Of a stretch of DNA of 64,000 bases, positions 25,884-36,352 are shown piece by piece. The notes beneath the pieces were generated by a model, which was not told where the DNA came from, did no database searches, and saw only the letters and a list, made by a program, of their open reading frames with translations. Position numbers and translations under genes: made by a program. Origin of the DNA: an uncultured Tolumonas sp. (GTDB lineage Bacteria; Pseudomonadota; Gammaproteobacteria; Enterobacterales; Aeromonadaceae); the NCBI RefSeq assembly GCF_963676665.1, contig NZ_OY781378.1:836001-900000 (forward strand). Reading direction: 5' to 3'. How positions within the stretch are numbered: position 1 is the first letter of the stretch; the number at the start of each line of letters is the position of its first letter.

Positions 25884-27617
25884 TTGATGATGACTTTTAA
25901 ACTTCGCCGCCGTCCACTGGTCGATGACTCCTTTTTACCTGCCGATATGCCTGCTCGTTTACGCCAGATTTATGCCAGTCGTGGCATCACGCATGTCGAT
26001 GAATTAAATCGCTCTGCTGGTAATTTATTAGTCCCGCAAGGGCTGAAAGATTTACCGCAAGCGCTGGCGTTACTTACTGACGCTTTGCAGCAGCAACAAC
26101 GGATTATCATTGTCGGCGATTTTGACTGCGACGGTGCCACTAGCACGGCTTTAATGACGTTGGCATTACGGGGCATGGGCGCGCAAAACGTTGCCTATTT
26201 AGTGCCTAACCGTTTTGAATATGGCTATGGGTTAAGCCCGGAAATTGCCATGCTGGCCGCCCAGCAAAATGCCGAATTACTGATCACAGTGGATAACGGT
26301 ATTTCCAGCCTGGCTGGTGTCGAAACGGCACGTCAGCAGGGTATGAAGGTTTTGATCACCGATCACCATTTACCCGGCTTGGAATTGCCGCAAGCCGATG
26401 CAATAGTGAACCCCAACCAACAAGGCTGTGGCTTTGGCTCGGGTAATCTGGCGGGTGTGGGGGTGGCGTTTTATCTGATGGCGGCACTCAAAAGCCATTT
26501 GCAGCAGCTCGGTTGGTTTACTCAACATAACATTACCGCACCGAATGTCGCTGATTATCTCGATCTGGTGGCGCTCGGTACGGTCGCCGATGTAGTGGCG
26601 CTGGATAATAACAATCGCATTTTAGTGCATCAGGGTTTGCAGCGTATCCGTGCAGGTAAATGTCGTGCAGGTATTAAGGCGCTATGTGAAGTGGCGGGGC
26701 GCGACTTGTCACGGCTGACGGCTAACGATTTAGGCTATTTCTTAGGCCCGCGTTTGAATGCGGTGGGGCGTCTTGATGATATGACCATGGGTATCGCCTG
26801 TCTGCTTTCCAACGATGAAAACGTAGCCCGTCATTTAGCATCACAAATGGATGCATTAAATCAGGAACGCAAAGCCATTGAAGGCAGCATGCAACAAGAG
26901 GCGCTGGCGACATTATCGCGCTTGAAAGCATTGGAAGGTGAATTACCGGCTGCTTTAGTGTTGCATCAAGATGATTGGCATCAAGGGGTTGTCGGCTTAG
27001 TTGCATCTCGCATCAAAGAGCAATATCACCGCCCGGTATTTGCCTTTGCGGAAAGCAGTGACGAGGAATTAAAAGGTTCAGGCCGTTCTATTCCGGGCCT
27101 GCATATGCGTGATGCGCTGGAACGTTTAGATCAACTGCATCCGGGGTTGATCAGTAAATATGGTGGCCATGCGATGGCAGCAGGGTTGTCGTTACCCAAA
27201 ACGAGCTTAGAACCCTTTCGTGAGAAATTTACTGCGCTGGTGGCGGAATGGCTCACACCAGAACAGCTGACCGGTACAGTATTAACCGACGGTGAACTGC
27301 TGGCGCAGGAGTTTACACTGGAGATGGTCGAAGCTTTACGCAATGCAGGGCCGTGGGGACAAGCATTTCCTGAACCCTGTTTTGATGGTGTTTTCCACTT
27401 ACGTCATCAAAAGCTGGTGGGCAGTAAACACCTGAAAATGGAAGTTGAAGTGCCTGATGGACCGCGCTTGGATGCCATTGCTTTTAACGTCGATTTAGCT
27501 TGCTGGCCGGATGCATCGGTCGGGCAAGTCCAGTTGGTTTATCGGTTGGATATCAATGAATGGCGTGGTCAGCGTTCAGTGCAGTTATTGGTTGAGAAGG
27601 TTGTTGCTGTCCGATAA
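25884..27617 (+). CDS. recJ: Single-stranded-DNA exonuclease RecJ
   Basis: 577 residues, full length. It is a 5'-3' ssDNA exonuclease in RecF recombination and mismatch repair. The DHH phosphoesterase motif I DFDCDGATST has Asp78, 80 and 82. ITDHHLPG is at 157-164 and the DHHA1 motif YGGHAMAAGL near 427. The ATGATG start at 25884 leaves one residue of ambiguity; ribosome-site sequence is poor. Gene order xerD-X-recJ is conserved in gammaproteobacteria. Confidence 0.95.
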   Translation: MMMTFKLRRRPLVDDSFLPADMPARLRQIYASRGITHVDELNRSAGNLLVPQGLKDLPQALALLTDALQQQQRIIIVGDFDCDGATSTALMTLALRGMGAQNVAYLVPNRFEYGYGLSPEIAMLAAQQNAELLITVDNGISSLAGVETARQQGMKVLITDHHLPGLELPQADAIVNPNQQGCGFGSGNLAGVGVAFYLMAALKSHLQQLGWFTQHNITAPNVADYLDLVALGTVADVVALDNNNRILVHQGLQRIRAGKCRAGIKALCEVAGRDLSRLTANDLGYFLGPRLNAVGRLDDMTMGIACLLSNDENVARHLASQMDALNQERKAIEGSMQQEALATLSRLKALEGELPAALVLHQDDWHQGVVGLVASRIKEQYHRPVFAFAESSDEELKGSGRSIPGLHMRDALERLDQLHPGLISKYGGHAMAAGLSLPKTSLEPFREKFTALVAEWLTPEQLTGTVLTDGELLAQEFTLEMVEALRNAGPWGQAFPEPCFDGVFHLRHQKLVGSKHLKMEVEVPDGPRLDAIAFNVDLACWPDASVGQVQLVYRLDINEWRGQRSVQLLVEKVVAVR

Positions 27618-27650
27618 TAAAAATGCCCCGCGGCATGCGGGGCTAAAATA
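27618..27650 (-). terminator. Terminator between recJ and chemoreceptor gene
   Basis: GCCCCGC (27625-27631) pairs with GCGGGGC (27637-27643). The minus strand has ATTTTTATT after the stem, so it mainly serves the leftward chemoreceptor gene; it may also stop recJ. Confidence 0.7.
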
Positions 27651-27662
27651 CCGGTTTACTAC

Positions 27663-29531
27663 TTACAAAATAAAGTGCGCCACTTTGCTGTTTAGATCAA
27701 CGGCATGAGTCTGCAATTTATTCGCATCTTCCTGTGCATTAACGGCATCATCAGCCAACTCATCAGCCACATCTTTAATTGCTGTCACGTTAGTCGTGAT
27801 TTCGTTGGTAACATGGCTTTGTTCTTCGGCGGCGGTTGCTATCTGGTTTGCCATATCGGAAATGGAACTGACGGCACGGGTAATTTCTTCCAACGCGGCT
27901 GAAGCATCAAGCGCATCCTGCACACTATGTGAAGCCATATCCTGACTTTTCGCCATAAGACCAACTGCTTTCTGAGTAGTACGTTGTAAGGTTTCAATCG
28001 TGGATTGAATTTCAGTGGTGGAAGCCGCAGTACGTTGTGATAACACTCGTACTTCATCGGCGACTACCGCAAAGCCTCGCCCTTGTTCACCGGCGCGAGC
28101 AGCTTCAATCGCAGCATTCAAAGCCAGCAAGTTAGTTTGTTCGGCAATGCCTTTGATGGTGGCCAAAATGCCATTGATCTCTTGCGCGTGACGATCAAGT
28201 TGCGCAATGACATCGGTTGCTTCAGAAACCCCATCCGCCAGATAGCTAATAGATTCACGTGTTTTATTCACCAAATATTTACCAGCTTCGCTACTTTCAG
28301 CCGACTGAATCGCAGCGGCAGCGGTACGCTCCGCATTACTGGCAATTTCTTGTGTTGCTGAAGCCATTTCAGTTACCGCAGTTGCTACCATTGTGAGTTC
28401 TTGTTGCTGGCGACTTAACTCACGTACTGAACTTTGGCTGCGCTTCAAACCATGATCAGCTTCACCATCAATATTACTGGCCAGTGTTCGGATATGTGCA
28501 ATCAGTTCATTCAGGCTGCCGACAAAGCGGTTGAAATTGGTTGCCAGCAACCCGATTTCATCTTGTGCAGAGATAGGAATTCGTTGGGTCAAATCACCTC
28601 TGCCGTCCGCGATGGTTTGCAATGCGCCGGAAACCGTTTTTAGTGGGCGGAACAGATAATTGATCAGCAGACTGAGTGCCAGACTAAAGCCACCACCAAT
28701 GATTAATGCAATGATGATTTGCTGAATTAACTGGCTATACAGTGGATCCATCAGTGTCGCTTTATCCAGCGAAAATAAAATGTTCCATTCGGTATTAGGG
28801 ATCGGCACTGTCAGTGCAAGTTTCTCTTGTCCGTTGATCTGAATTTCCTGAAATTGGTCGCCGCGTGATGATTGCTCTAAAAAGGCAGTGTTGAGATCGG
28901 CTGCCAGTTCGCTGGCCGGTTTAAGAATTCGAGTTTTATCTTGATATGCGATCACGGTGCCGTCTTTGAGCAGCAGGATCGCTTCACCATTCGCCTGAAT
29001 ATTAAGCCCATTGATGTTATTGATGATGTTATCAATATCAATAACACCCGACACTACGCCATGCGCTACCGGATTGGAAAAGGCGACGACCAGTTTTTTC
29101 ATTGAAGCACTGATATAGGGTTTGGATAAAGTGGCTTGTCCGGCAGCTTTGGTGTCTTTATACCAGTCACGTGTTCTCGGGTCATAACCGGTGCGGTCAA
29201 TGGTCGAATCGGCATCAAGCATCTTGCCATTTTCATCACCGTAAAAGGCAAGGGCAAAATTACCGGATGTTCTGGCTTGAACCAAATGACTGACAAATTC
29301 AGGATTATCGACGTTGTTGCTGAGCCCTTTAATAATGTCATGACGGACAATTATCCAATCACTAATTCCGCGGGATATTTCAGCTCCCACGCTTTTCAGG
29401 TTTTGATAACTTTGTTGTATGAGTAGTTCTTTTTGTGAGCTATAAAACGTAGTAGAAAGCAAAATAATAATGGTCAGAATAGCCAAATTTACCAGCAGTA
29501 AAATTTTGGCTTTTAATGAATGTTTAAACAT
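27663..29531 (-). CDS. Methyl-accepting chemotaxis protein (Cache-type sensor) 1
   Basis: 622 residues. Membrane segment about 9-29, a periplasmic dCache-like sensor (about 35-265, with the DXXTRDWYKD-like stretch [11 protein letters not shown]), a second membrane segment about 272-294, HAMP (about 295-348) and the MCP signalling domain with hairpin tip [20 protein letters not shown]. It relays ligand binding to CheA/CheW. The ligand cannot be read from the sequence; dCache receptors often bind amino or organic acids. The signalling half is nearly identical to the next receptor upstream, pointing to tandem duplication or gene conversion. Confidence 0.93.
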   Translation of the reverse strand: MFKHSLKAKILLLVNLAILTIIILLSTTFYSSQKELLIQQSYQNLKSVGAEISRGISDWIIVRHDIIKGLSNNVDNPEFVSHLVQARTSGNFALAFYGDENGKMLDADSTIDRTGYDPRTRDWYKDTKAAGQATLSKPYISASMKKLVVAFSNPVAHGVVSGVIDIDNIINNINGLNIQANGEAILLLKDGTVIAYQDKTRILKPASELAADLNTAFLEQSSRGDQFQEIQINGQEKLALTVPIPNTEWNILFSLDKATLMDPLYSQLIQQIIIALIIGGGFSLALSLLINYLFRPLKTVSGALQTIADGRGDLTQRIPISAQDEIGLLATNFNRFVGSLNELIAHIRTLASNIDGEADHGLKRSQSSVRELSRQQQELTMVATAVTEMASATQEIASNAERTAAAAIQSAESSEAGKYLVNKTRESISYLADGVSEATDVIAQLDRHAQEINGILATIKGIAEQTNLLALNAAIEAARAGEQGRGFAVVADEVRVLSQRTAASTTEIQSTIETLQRTTQKAVGLMAKSQDMASHSVQDALDASAALEEITRAVSSISDMANQIATAAEEQSHVTNEITTNVTAIKDVADELADDAVNAQEDANKLQTHAVDLNSKVAHFIL

Positions 29532-29632
29532 AAATAGATCTCTGCATAGGGATAATCCTCTGTATAAGCATAGATGGGTTTTGTGAGGAAAAATGTTGCG
29601 ATAGTCAGACTTGATCTGGTTTTAATAAATTA

Positions 29633-29664
29633 AAAAGCCAGTATTTTTAAATACTGGCTTTTCT
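29633..29664 (-). terminator. Terminator after upstream chemoreceptor gene
   Basis: A 14-bp inverted repeat: AAAAGCCAGTATTT (29633-29646) with AAATACTGGCTTTT (29649-29662). It lies between the two receptor genes, with T-rich DNA following on the minus strand. Confidence 0.75.
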
Positions 29665-29680
29665 TTACAGTTAAAAATGA

Positions 29681-31570
29681 TTAAAGAATAAAGTGAGCAA
29701 CTTTACCATTCAGATCATCAGCTTGACGTTGCAGTTTATGCGCATCGTCTTCTGCCTGAATTGCACCGCTGGCAATTTCATCGGCCACATCTTTAATTGC
29801 AGTAACATTAGTGGTGATTTCACCAGTCACATGACTTTGTTCTTCGGCAGCGGTCGCGATCTGATTCGCCATGTCGGAAATTGAACTGACCGCACGGGTA
29901 ATCTCTTCCAAGGCAGACGACGCATCCAATGCATCTTTCACACTGTGCGCGGCCATATCGCTACTTTTTTCCATCATAGTCACGGCGGTTTGAGTTGTAC
30001 GCTGCAGGGTTTCAATGGTGGATTGAATTTCTGTAGTGGATGCGGCGGTACGTTGTGACAATACCCGCACTTCATCGGCGACTACCGCAAACCCGCGGCC
30101 CTGTTCGCCTGCACGAGCGGCTTCAATGGCAGCATTTAATGCCAACAGGTTAGTTTGTTCCGCAATGCCCTTGATGGTGGCCAGAATACCGTTGATCTCT
30201 TGCGCATGACGATCGAGTTGTGCAATAACATCAGTCGCTTCCGAGACACCATCCGCCAGATGGCTAATGGATTCACGGGTTTTATTAACCAGAGACTTAC
30301 CGGCTTCACTGCTCTCAGCTGACTGAATAGCAGCAGCGGCAGTTTGTTCGGCATTGTTGGCAATTTCTTGAGTGGCAGAAGACATCTCAGTAACAGCGGT
30401 TGCTACCATTGCAATTTCTTGCTGCTGACGACCTAACTCCTGCACTGAAGTTTTAGTGCGACGCAAACCTTGTGATGCTTCATCACCAATATCTTTGGCC
30501 TGATGACGAACATGTGCGATCAATTGATGCAGGCTGTCAACAAACTTATTGAAGTTAGCCGCCAGTTGGCCTACTTCATCGCGGTTGCTCAGTGGAATAC
30601 GCTGTGTCAGGTCACCGTTACCATCGGCTATCTTAGCCAGTGCTTGCGAAACGACGGCTAATGGACGGAACAAGGCATTACACATCAGTGCAAAACCACC
30701 CAATGAAATCAACAGAACAACCAGCAATACACCGATACTGGTCCACAATTGTGTGTACAGCGGCGCAGTTACTTTGTCGTCATCCAGTACTAACACCAAC
30801 AGCTGATTTTGACCACTGACTGGTGAGACATAAACCCGTTCGGTTCGGTTGTTGTGTTGCACCAAACGGAATTGACCTGCCTTCATATTATTCAGGCTGG
30901 CGAAATCCAGTTCAGGGTATAATTTACTGATTGGCTGCGATAACTGTTCTTTCTCGGTATGAACCAGAATGATGCCATTGTTGTTGATTAAAAACGCACT
31001 GCCATCACCAGGCAGTTGTACTTTACTCAGCTGGTTCAGCAGTTCAGTTACCGTTACATCAACCCCCAAAATTGCGGAAGTCTGGCCATTTTGTTGTACA
31101 GCTTTGCCCAGCGATACCACAAATTGTCCGGTTGCTGCGGCAATGGATGGCGGTGATACATACACATCGCCAGGGTTGGCTTGTGCTTTTTGATACCAAT
31201 CCCACTTGCGTGGATCATCATTGCCTGGCGGTAACACCACACCATTAGCATTTAACTGAGTACCATCGGGTCTGGCATAAAAAACATTATCAAATTCACC
31301 GGAAAGACGCGTCTGTTGTAGCCCTTTTACGATGTCAATGTCGTTGGTTGGATCAGCTTGAAATGCTTTTATCGCAGAGCCTTTGCTGTTAAACCAGTAA
31401 TTAACACTGGCAGCAAAGGTATTTCCCATGTTTTTAACCTGCTCGGTCAGGTGCGTTTCTAAGCGGGATTTGGCTTCCAGAAATGTTTCGGTGGTTAAAA
31501 TAACACCAACCAGCAAGATGGCTATACTTGCAGCCAAAGAGAGCTTATTTTTCAGTGACATGGTGTTCAT
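29681..31570 (-). CDS. Methyl-accepting chemotaxis protein (Cache-type sensor) 2
   Basis: 629 residues with the same layout as its neighbour. Membrane segment about 10-29, Cache-like periplasmic sensor (about 40-275, containing [13 protein letters not shown]), second membrane segment about 280-302, HAMP, then the MCP signalling domain. From about residue 400 on, the two proteins are almost identical. The sensor domains differ strongly, so ligand ranges probably differ. A terminator separates the two, so each likely has its own promoter. Confidence 0.93.
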   Translation of the reverse strand: MNTMSLKNKLSLAASIAILLVGVILTTETFLEAKSRLETHLTEQVKNMGNTFAASVNYWFNSKGSAIKAFQADPTNDIDIVKGLQQTRLSGEFDNVFYARPDGTQLNANGVVLPPGNDDPRKWDWYQKAQANPGDVYVSPPSIAAATGQFVVSLGKAVQQNGQTSAILGVDVTVTELLNQLSKVQLPGDGSAFLINNNGIILVHTEKEQLSQPISKLYPELDFASLNNMKAGQFRLVQHNNRTERVYVSPVSGQNQLLVLVLDDDKVTAPLYTQLWTSIGVLLVVLLISLGGFALMCNALFRPLAVVSQALAKIADGNGDLTQRIPLSNRDEVGQLAANFNKFVDSLHQLIAHVRHQAKDIGDEASQGLRRTKTSVQELGRQQQEIAMVATAVTEMSSATQEIANNAEQTAAAAIQSAESSEAGKSLVNKTRESISHLADGVSEATDVIAQLDRHAQEINGILATIKGIAEQTNLLALNAAIEAARAGEQGRGFAVVADEVRVLSQRTAASTTEIQSTIETLQRTTQTAVTMMEKSSDMAAHSVKDALDASSALEEITRAVSSISDMANQIATAAEEQSHVTGEITTNVTAIKDVADEIASGAIQAEDDAHKLQRQADDLNGKVAHFIL

Positions 31571-31850
31571 AGTGTTTAAAGTCCCCAGACAAAATAAAGG
31601 ATTAGTATTTTTTATTGTTTTATAAAATCAGTTCTATTGTAGCTTACATTCGTACTTTCTAATCAAAAGTTGTGCCGCAATCTACCTGATCCTATTAATA
31701 AAGCTAGTTGATATGCTCCCGGGCGTTGCTTTTGAAACCAGTAATCGGTTTGATGCGTGGCATTGATCACATTAACCCTGTTTATTACGCGACCTATCCG
31801 CTAAAATACGCCGTTTTTCCTATAACCCGACCAAAGAGAGAATCCCTTCA

Positions 31851-32949
31851 ATGTTTGAAGTGAATCCAGTATTAAATAAGCTCAAGGAGTTGTCTGAACG
31901 GACTGAACTCCTGAGGGGGTACCTTTGACTACGACGCTAAGAAAGAGCGTTTAGAAGAAGTCAGTGCCGAATTAGAACAACCTGATGTGTGGAATGAGCC
32001 GGAAAAGGCACAAGCGTTGGGTAAAGAGCGTGCTGCGCTGGAAGGTGTAGTAGCGACCATCGATGCACTGACTCAAGGGTCAGAAGATGTTGAAATGCTC
32101 GTTTCATTGGCGGTGGAAGGTGAAGATGAAGAGACCTTCCATGAAGCAGAAACTGAGCTGGATGCTCTGGAAAAGAAACTGGTCGATCTTGAATTCCGTC
32201 GCATGTTTGCTGGTCAACATGATGCTTCCGACTGTTACATGGATATTCAATCTGGCTCAGGCGGTACTGAAGCGCAAGATTGGGCCGACATGGTGCTGCG
32301 TATGTACCTGCGTTGGGGTGAAGCACATGGCTATAAACCAGAACTGATTGAATGCTCAGATGGTGACGTTGCGGGTATTAAATCGGCCACCATCAAATTT
32401 ACCGGCGAATATGCGTTCGGCTGGTTGCGGACTGAAACCGGCGTGCATCGTCTGGTACGTAAAAGCCCGTTCGATTCAGGCGGTCGTCGTCATACTTCAT
32501 TCTGTTCTGCTTTCGTTTACCCAGAAATTGATGAAGATGTGGAGATCGAGATCAATCCGGCCGATCTGCGTATCGACGTTTACCGCGCTTCCGGTGCGGG
32601 TGGTCAGCACGTTAACCGAACTGAATCTGCGGTGCGTATTACCCACATTCCAACTAATACTGTGACTCAGTGTCAGAACGATCGTTCCCAGCATAAGAAT
32701 AAAGATCAGGCGATGAAACAACTCAAAGCCAAACTGTATGAGCTGGAAATGATGAAACAAAACGCCGAGAAACAGGCGCTGGAAGAGACTAAATCCGACA
32801 TCGGTTGGGGTAGTCAGATCCGTTCTTATGTATTAGACGATTCGCGTATTAAAGATTTACGGACTGGGGTGGAAACACGTAATACCCAATCGGTACTCGA
32901 TGGCGATCTGGACAAATTTATTGAAGCCAGCCTGAAATCAGGGCTGTAA
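31851..32949 (+). CDS. prfB: Peptide chain release factor 2 with programmed +1 frameshift
   Basis: It starts at the ATG at 31851 and reads 25 codons to an in-frame TGA (31926-31928), then continues in the +1 frame from 31927, for 365 residues in all. The slip site CTT-TGA-C is preceded by AGGGGG acting as an internal Shine-Dalgarno, the classic autoregulatory frameshift. RF2 releases peptides at UGA and UAA. The SPF recognition tripeptide ([13 protein letters not shown]) and the GGQ catalytic motif ([10 protein letters not shown]) are present. It is followed by lysS after 17 nt, as in E. coli. Confidence 0.96.
31906..31929 (+). promoter_or_regulatory. prfB +1 frameshift site
   Basis: CTGAGGGGGTACCTTTGAC holds the Shine-Dalgarno-like AGGGGG, the CTT slip codon, the UGA stop and the following C that weakens termination. 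Low RF2 favours the shift, giving negative feedback. Confidence 0.93.
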
Positions 32950-32966
32950 TCCAAGCAGGAATCATC

Positions 32967-34511
32967 ATGTCAGAACAAAACCAAACCCCTGAAGTCGAAC
33001 TGGACGTTCAAGAATTTAACAACGAAATGACGCAGCGCCGTTCTAAACTGGCGGAACTGCGCACTAAGGGCAATCCGTTCCCGAACGATTTCCGTCGTGA
33101 CCAGATCGCGTCTGATATTCACTCTGCTTTCGGTGACAAAACCAAAGAAGAGCTGGAAGCTGAAAAGCACTTCGTGAAAATTGCGGGTCGTATCATGACT
33201 CGTCGCGTGATGGGTAAAGCAGCATTTGCAACCCTGCAAGACATGGGCGGCAAGGTTCAGATCTACGTGACCCGTGATGATCTGCCAGAAGGTTTCTATA
33301 ACGAACAGTTCAAAAAATGGGATCTGGGCGATATCGTTGGTGTGGAAGGTTACATGTTCCGCACTAATACCGGTGAGCTGTCTGTGCACACCACCGGCAT
33401 TCGTCTGCTGACCAAAGCGCTGCGCCCTCTGCCAGAAAAACATAAAGGTCTGACTGACCAGGAAGCGCGTTGCCGTCAGCGTTACCTCGATCTGATCGCC
33501 AACGAAGAATCACGCCGCACCTTCCAAATCCGTAATCAGGTAATGAACGGTATCCGTAACTTCCTGAACAACAAAAACTTCATGGAAGTGGAAACCCCAA
33601 TGATGCAGGTGATCCCAGGCGGTGCGTCTGCACGTCCGTTTGTGACCCACCACAATGCGCTGGATATCGATATGTACCTGCGTATCGCACCAGAACTGTA
33701 TCTGAAACGTCTGGTGGTGGGTGGCTTCGAACGTGTGTACGAAGTGAACCGTAACTTCCGTAACGAAGGTATCTCTGTTCGTCATAACCCAGAATTCACC
33801 ATGCTGGAATTCTACATGGCGTATGCCGATTACAACGATCTGATGGATCTGACCGAAGAGATGCTGCGTACTCTGGCGCAAGACATCCACGGCACCACCA
33901 AGATCCGTTATGCGAAAGAAGGCGAAGAAGGCATCGAAATCGACTTCGGCCAGCCATTTGCGCGCATGACCATGGTTGAGTCTATTCTGAAATACGGCAA
34001 CGACGTTAAAGCAGAAGAGCTGACTACGCTGGAAGGCGCTATCGCGGTAGCGAAACGTCACCATGTTGAGCTGATGAAGAGCTGGGAACTGGGCCATGTG
34101 ATCACCGCGATTTTCGAAGAAACCGCAGAACACATGCTGTTACAGCCAACCTTTATCACTGAATACCCGGCAGCGGTATCACCTCTGGCGCGTCGTAATG
34201 ACAATAACCCGGATGTGACCGATCGTTTTGAATTCTTCATCGGTGGCCGTGAACTGGCCAACGGTTTCTCTGAGCTGAACGATGCAGAAGATCAGGCGGA
34301 ACGCTTCCAGGCACAGGTTGCTCAGAAAGAAGCGGGTGATGATGAAGCGATGTTCTACGACGCTGACTTCGTGACGGCACTGGAACACGGTATGCCGCCA
34401 ACAGCGGGTCAGGGTATCGGTATTGATCGTCTGGTGATGTTGTTCACCAACAGCCACACTATCCGCGATGTCATTTTGTTCCCGGCTTTGCGCCCGAACA
34501 ACAACAAATAA
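32967..34511 (+). CDS. lysS: Lysyl-tRNA synthetase, class II
   Basis: 514 residues. It charges tRNA-Lys. An N-terminal OB-fold anticodon-binding domain (about 60-170) is followed by the class II core with motif 2 ([19 protein letters not shown]) and motif 3 ([10 protein letters not shown] near 485). AGGA precedes the ATG by 9 nt. It is the second gene of the prfB-lysS operon and is followed by a terminator. Codon use is strongly biased, as for highly expressed genes. Confidence 0.97.
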   Translation: MSEQNQTPEVELDVQEFNNEMTQRRSKLAELRTKGNPFPNDFRRDQIASDIHSAFGDKTKEELEAEKHFVKIAGRIMTRRVMGKAAFATLQDMGGKVQIYVTRDDLPEGFYNEQFKKWDLGDIVGVEGYMFRTNTGELSVHTTGIRLLTKALRPLPEKHKGLTDQEARCRQRYLDLIANEESRRTFQIRNQVMNGIRNFLNNKNFMEVETPMMQVIPGGASARPFVTHHNALDIDMYLRIAPELYLKRLVVGGFERVYEVNRNFRNEGISVRHNPEFTMLEFYMAYADYNDLMDLTEEMLRTLAQDIHGTTKIRYAKEGEEGIEIDFGQPFARMTMVESILKYGNDVKAEELTTLEGAIAVAKRHHVELMKSWELGHVITAIFEETAEHMLLQPTFITEYPAAVSPLARRNDNNPDVTDRFEFFIGGRELANGFSELNDAEDQAERFQAQVAQKEAGDDEAMFYDADFVTALEHGMPPTAGQGIGIDRLVMLFTNSHTIRDVILFPALRPNNNK

Positions 34512-34521
34512 TCCGGAAGAA

Positions 34522-34556
34522 TATAAGCGGCTCCGGTTTCGGGGCCGTTTTTTTAT
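34522..34556 (+). terminator. Terminator after lysS
   Basis: CGGCTCCG (34528-34535) pairs with CGGGGCCG (34540-34547, one G-U pair) and is followed by seven T. Confidence 0.8.
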
Positions 34557-34569
34557 AAGGTAAGTAAAA

Positions 34570-36162
34570 GTGCTTAGTACCAATAACATCACTATGCAGT
34601 TTGGCAGTAAGCCACTGTTTGAAAATATCTCCGTTAAATTTGGCGGTGGCAATCGCTACGGTCTGATTGGTGCCAACGGTTGTGGTAAGTCAACCTTCAT
34701 GAAAATTATGGGTGGCGATTTAGACCCGACTGCGGGCAACGTCTTCCTCGATCCGAACGAGCGTTTGGGTAAATTGCGCCAGGATCAGTTCGCGTATGAA
34801 GATATGCGTGTGCTCGACGTCGTGATGATGGGCCACACTGAATTGTGGGAAGCGATCCGTGAGCGTGATGCGATTTACGCCAACATGGAAGCGACCGATG
34901 ATGACTACATGCGTGCCGCCGAGCTGGAAGGCAAAGTCGCCGAATATGACGGTTACACCGCTGAAGCGCGCGCGGGCGAGCTGTTGCTGGGGGCTGGGAT
35001 TCCAGTTGAACAGCATACTGGCCTGATGAATGCGGTTGCGCCAGGTTGGAAATTGCGTGTGCTGTTGGCGCAAGCACTGTTCTCAAACCCAGACATTCTG
35101 CTGCTCGACGAACCAACCAACAACTTGGATATCAACACTATCCGCTGGTTGGAAGATACGTTGAATGCGCGTGAAAGCACCATGGTTATCATTTCGCATG
35201 ACCGTCACTTCCTGAACATGGTCTGTACCCACATGGCCGATCTGGACTACGGCGAACTGCGCGTGTATCCAGGTAACTATGACGAATACATGTCTGCGGC
35301 AACCCAAGCACGTGAGCGTCTGTTGTCTGATAATGCGAAGAAGAAAGCACAAATCGCTGACCTGCAATCATTCGTTAGCCGCTTTAGTGCCAACGCTTCT
35401 AAATCTCGTCAGGCGACGTCTCGTCTGAAGCAGATCGATAAGATCAAGATTGAAGAAGTGAAAGCATCCAGCCGTCAAAATCCGTTCATCCGTTTTGAAC
35501 AGGACAAGAAGCTGTATCGCAACATTCTGGAAATCGAAAACCTGAGCAAAGGCTATGATAATGGCCCATTGTTCAAAGGTTTCAAATTGATGGTGGAAGT
35601 CGGTGAGAAGATCGCGGTGCTGGGTACCAACGGTATCGGTAAAACCACGTTGATCAAAACGCTGGTTGGTGAATTGACGCCAGACACGGGCTCGGTGAAA
35701 TGGTCTGAAAACGCCAAAATCGGCTACTACTCACAGGATCATGCGGAAGATTTTGACAATGATCTGACGGTCTTCGATTGGATGTATCAGTGGAAACAAG
35801 AGAACGATGACGAACAGGCTATTCGTAGCGTGTTGGGTCGTTTGCTGTTCAACCAAGACGACATTCGTAAGCAAGTCAAAGTGCTGTCGGGCGGTGAAAA
35901 AGGCCGTATGTTGTTTGGTAAGCTGATGCTGCAGAAACCCAACATTCTGGTGATGGACGAACCAACCAACCACTTGGATATGGAATCGATCGAATCACTG
36001 AACATGGCGCTGGAAATGTATCCGGGTACTCTGATTTTCGTGTCGCACGACCGTGAGTTTGTAAGCTCGCTGGCTGGCCGTATTCTGGAAATTACCCCAG
36101 AGAAGATCATCGACTTCGGTGGTAACTACGAAGATTATCTGCGTAGTCAGGGCATCGAATAA
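34570..36162 (+). CDS. ybiT: ABC-F family ATPase YbiT
   Basis: 530 residues from a GTG at 34570 (AAGG about 11 nt upstream). Two ABC ATPase domains in one chain carry Walker [10 protein letters not shown] (about 35-43) and GTNGIGKTT (about 353-361), two [21 protein letters not shown] Walker B sites, and an ABC-F linker helix pair (about 240-310, with [16 protein letters not shown]). There is no membrane domain. ABC-F proteins bind the ribosomal E site and relieve stalled translation. The sequence pattern fits YbiT better than EttA, Uup or YheS. Confidence 0.9.
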   Translation: MLSTNNITMQFGSKPLFENISVKFGGGNRYGLIGANGCGKSTFMKIMGGDLDPTAGNVFLDPNERLGKLRQDQFAYEDMRVLDVVMMGHTELWEAIRERDAIYANMEATDDDYMRAAELEGKVAEYDGYTAEARAGELLLGAGIPVEQHTGLMNAVAPGWKLRVLLAQALFSNPDILLLDEPTNNLDINTIRWLEDTLNARESTMVIISHDRHFLNMVCTHMADLDYGELRVYPGNYDEYMSAATQARERLLSDNAKKKAQIADLQSFVSRFSANASKSRQATSRLKQIDKIKIEEVKASSRQNPFIRFEQDKKLYRNILEIENLSKGYDNGPLFKGFKLMVEVGEKIAVLGTNGIGKTTLIKTLVGELTPDTGSVKWSENAKIGYYSQDHAEDFDNDLTVFDWMYQWKQENDDEQAIRSVLGRLLFNQDDIRKQVKVLSGGEKGRMLFGKLMLQKPNILVMDEPTNHLDMESIESLNMALEMYPGTLIFVSHDREFVSSLAGRILEITPEKIIDFGGNYEDYLRSQGIE

Positions 36163-36184
36163 TCGATCCTGAATATTGGATAGC

Positions 36185-36220
36185 AAAAAGCCCGGTCTGT
36201 TTAGAACCGGGCTTTTTTTA
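36185..36220 (+). terminator. Terminator after ybiT
   Basis: AAAGCCCGGT (36187-36196) pairs with ACCGGGCTTT (36206-36215), followed by T residues. Confidence 0.85.
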
Positions 36221-36242
36221 GACTAAATACGAAGAAGAGGAT

Positions 36243-36341
36243 GACGGGGAACATTTTCACTGACCCTCTGCGCCAAGGATGGCGCAGCGGAGACCCCATG
36301 GATGGGTTTACGGCGTGTCAGTGAAGGTGTTTCCCGTTGTC
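36243..36341 (+). ncRNA. Structured element with two GGA-loop hairpins
   Basis: An outer stem of about 20 pairs joins 36243-36264 to 36317-36341. As plus-strand RNA it is fully paired when G-U pairs are allowed (UUUU against AAGG; GGGG against UCCC). Inside are two hairpins: CTGCGCCA/TGGCGCAG (36268-36287, loop AGGA) and CCCA/TGGG (36295-36306, loop TGGA). Both loops present A-N-GGA, the CsrA/RsmA recognition core. G-U rather than A-C mismatches argue for function as rightward RNA. It sits between ybiT's terminator and convergent rimO. It could be a small RNA or an interspersed REP/MITE-like repeat; no second copy was noticed in this window. Confidence 0.45.
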
Positions 36342-36352
36342 CGAGGTTAATT

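Noticed and set aside
27618-27650. GC-rich palindrome after recJ as a REP element
   Set aside because: It is better explained as the terminator of the leftward chemoreceptor gene because T residues follow on that strand.
32970-34133. Long minus-strand frames opposite lysS
   Set aside because: Shadows of a highly expressed, codon-biased gene.
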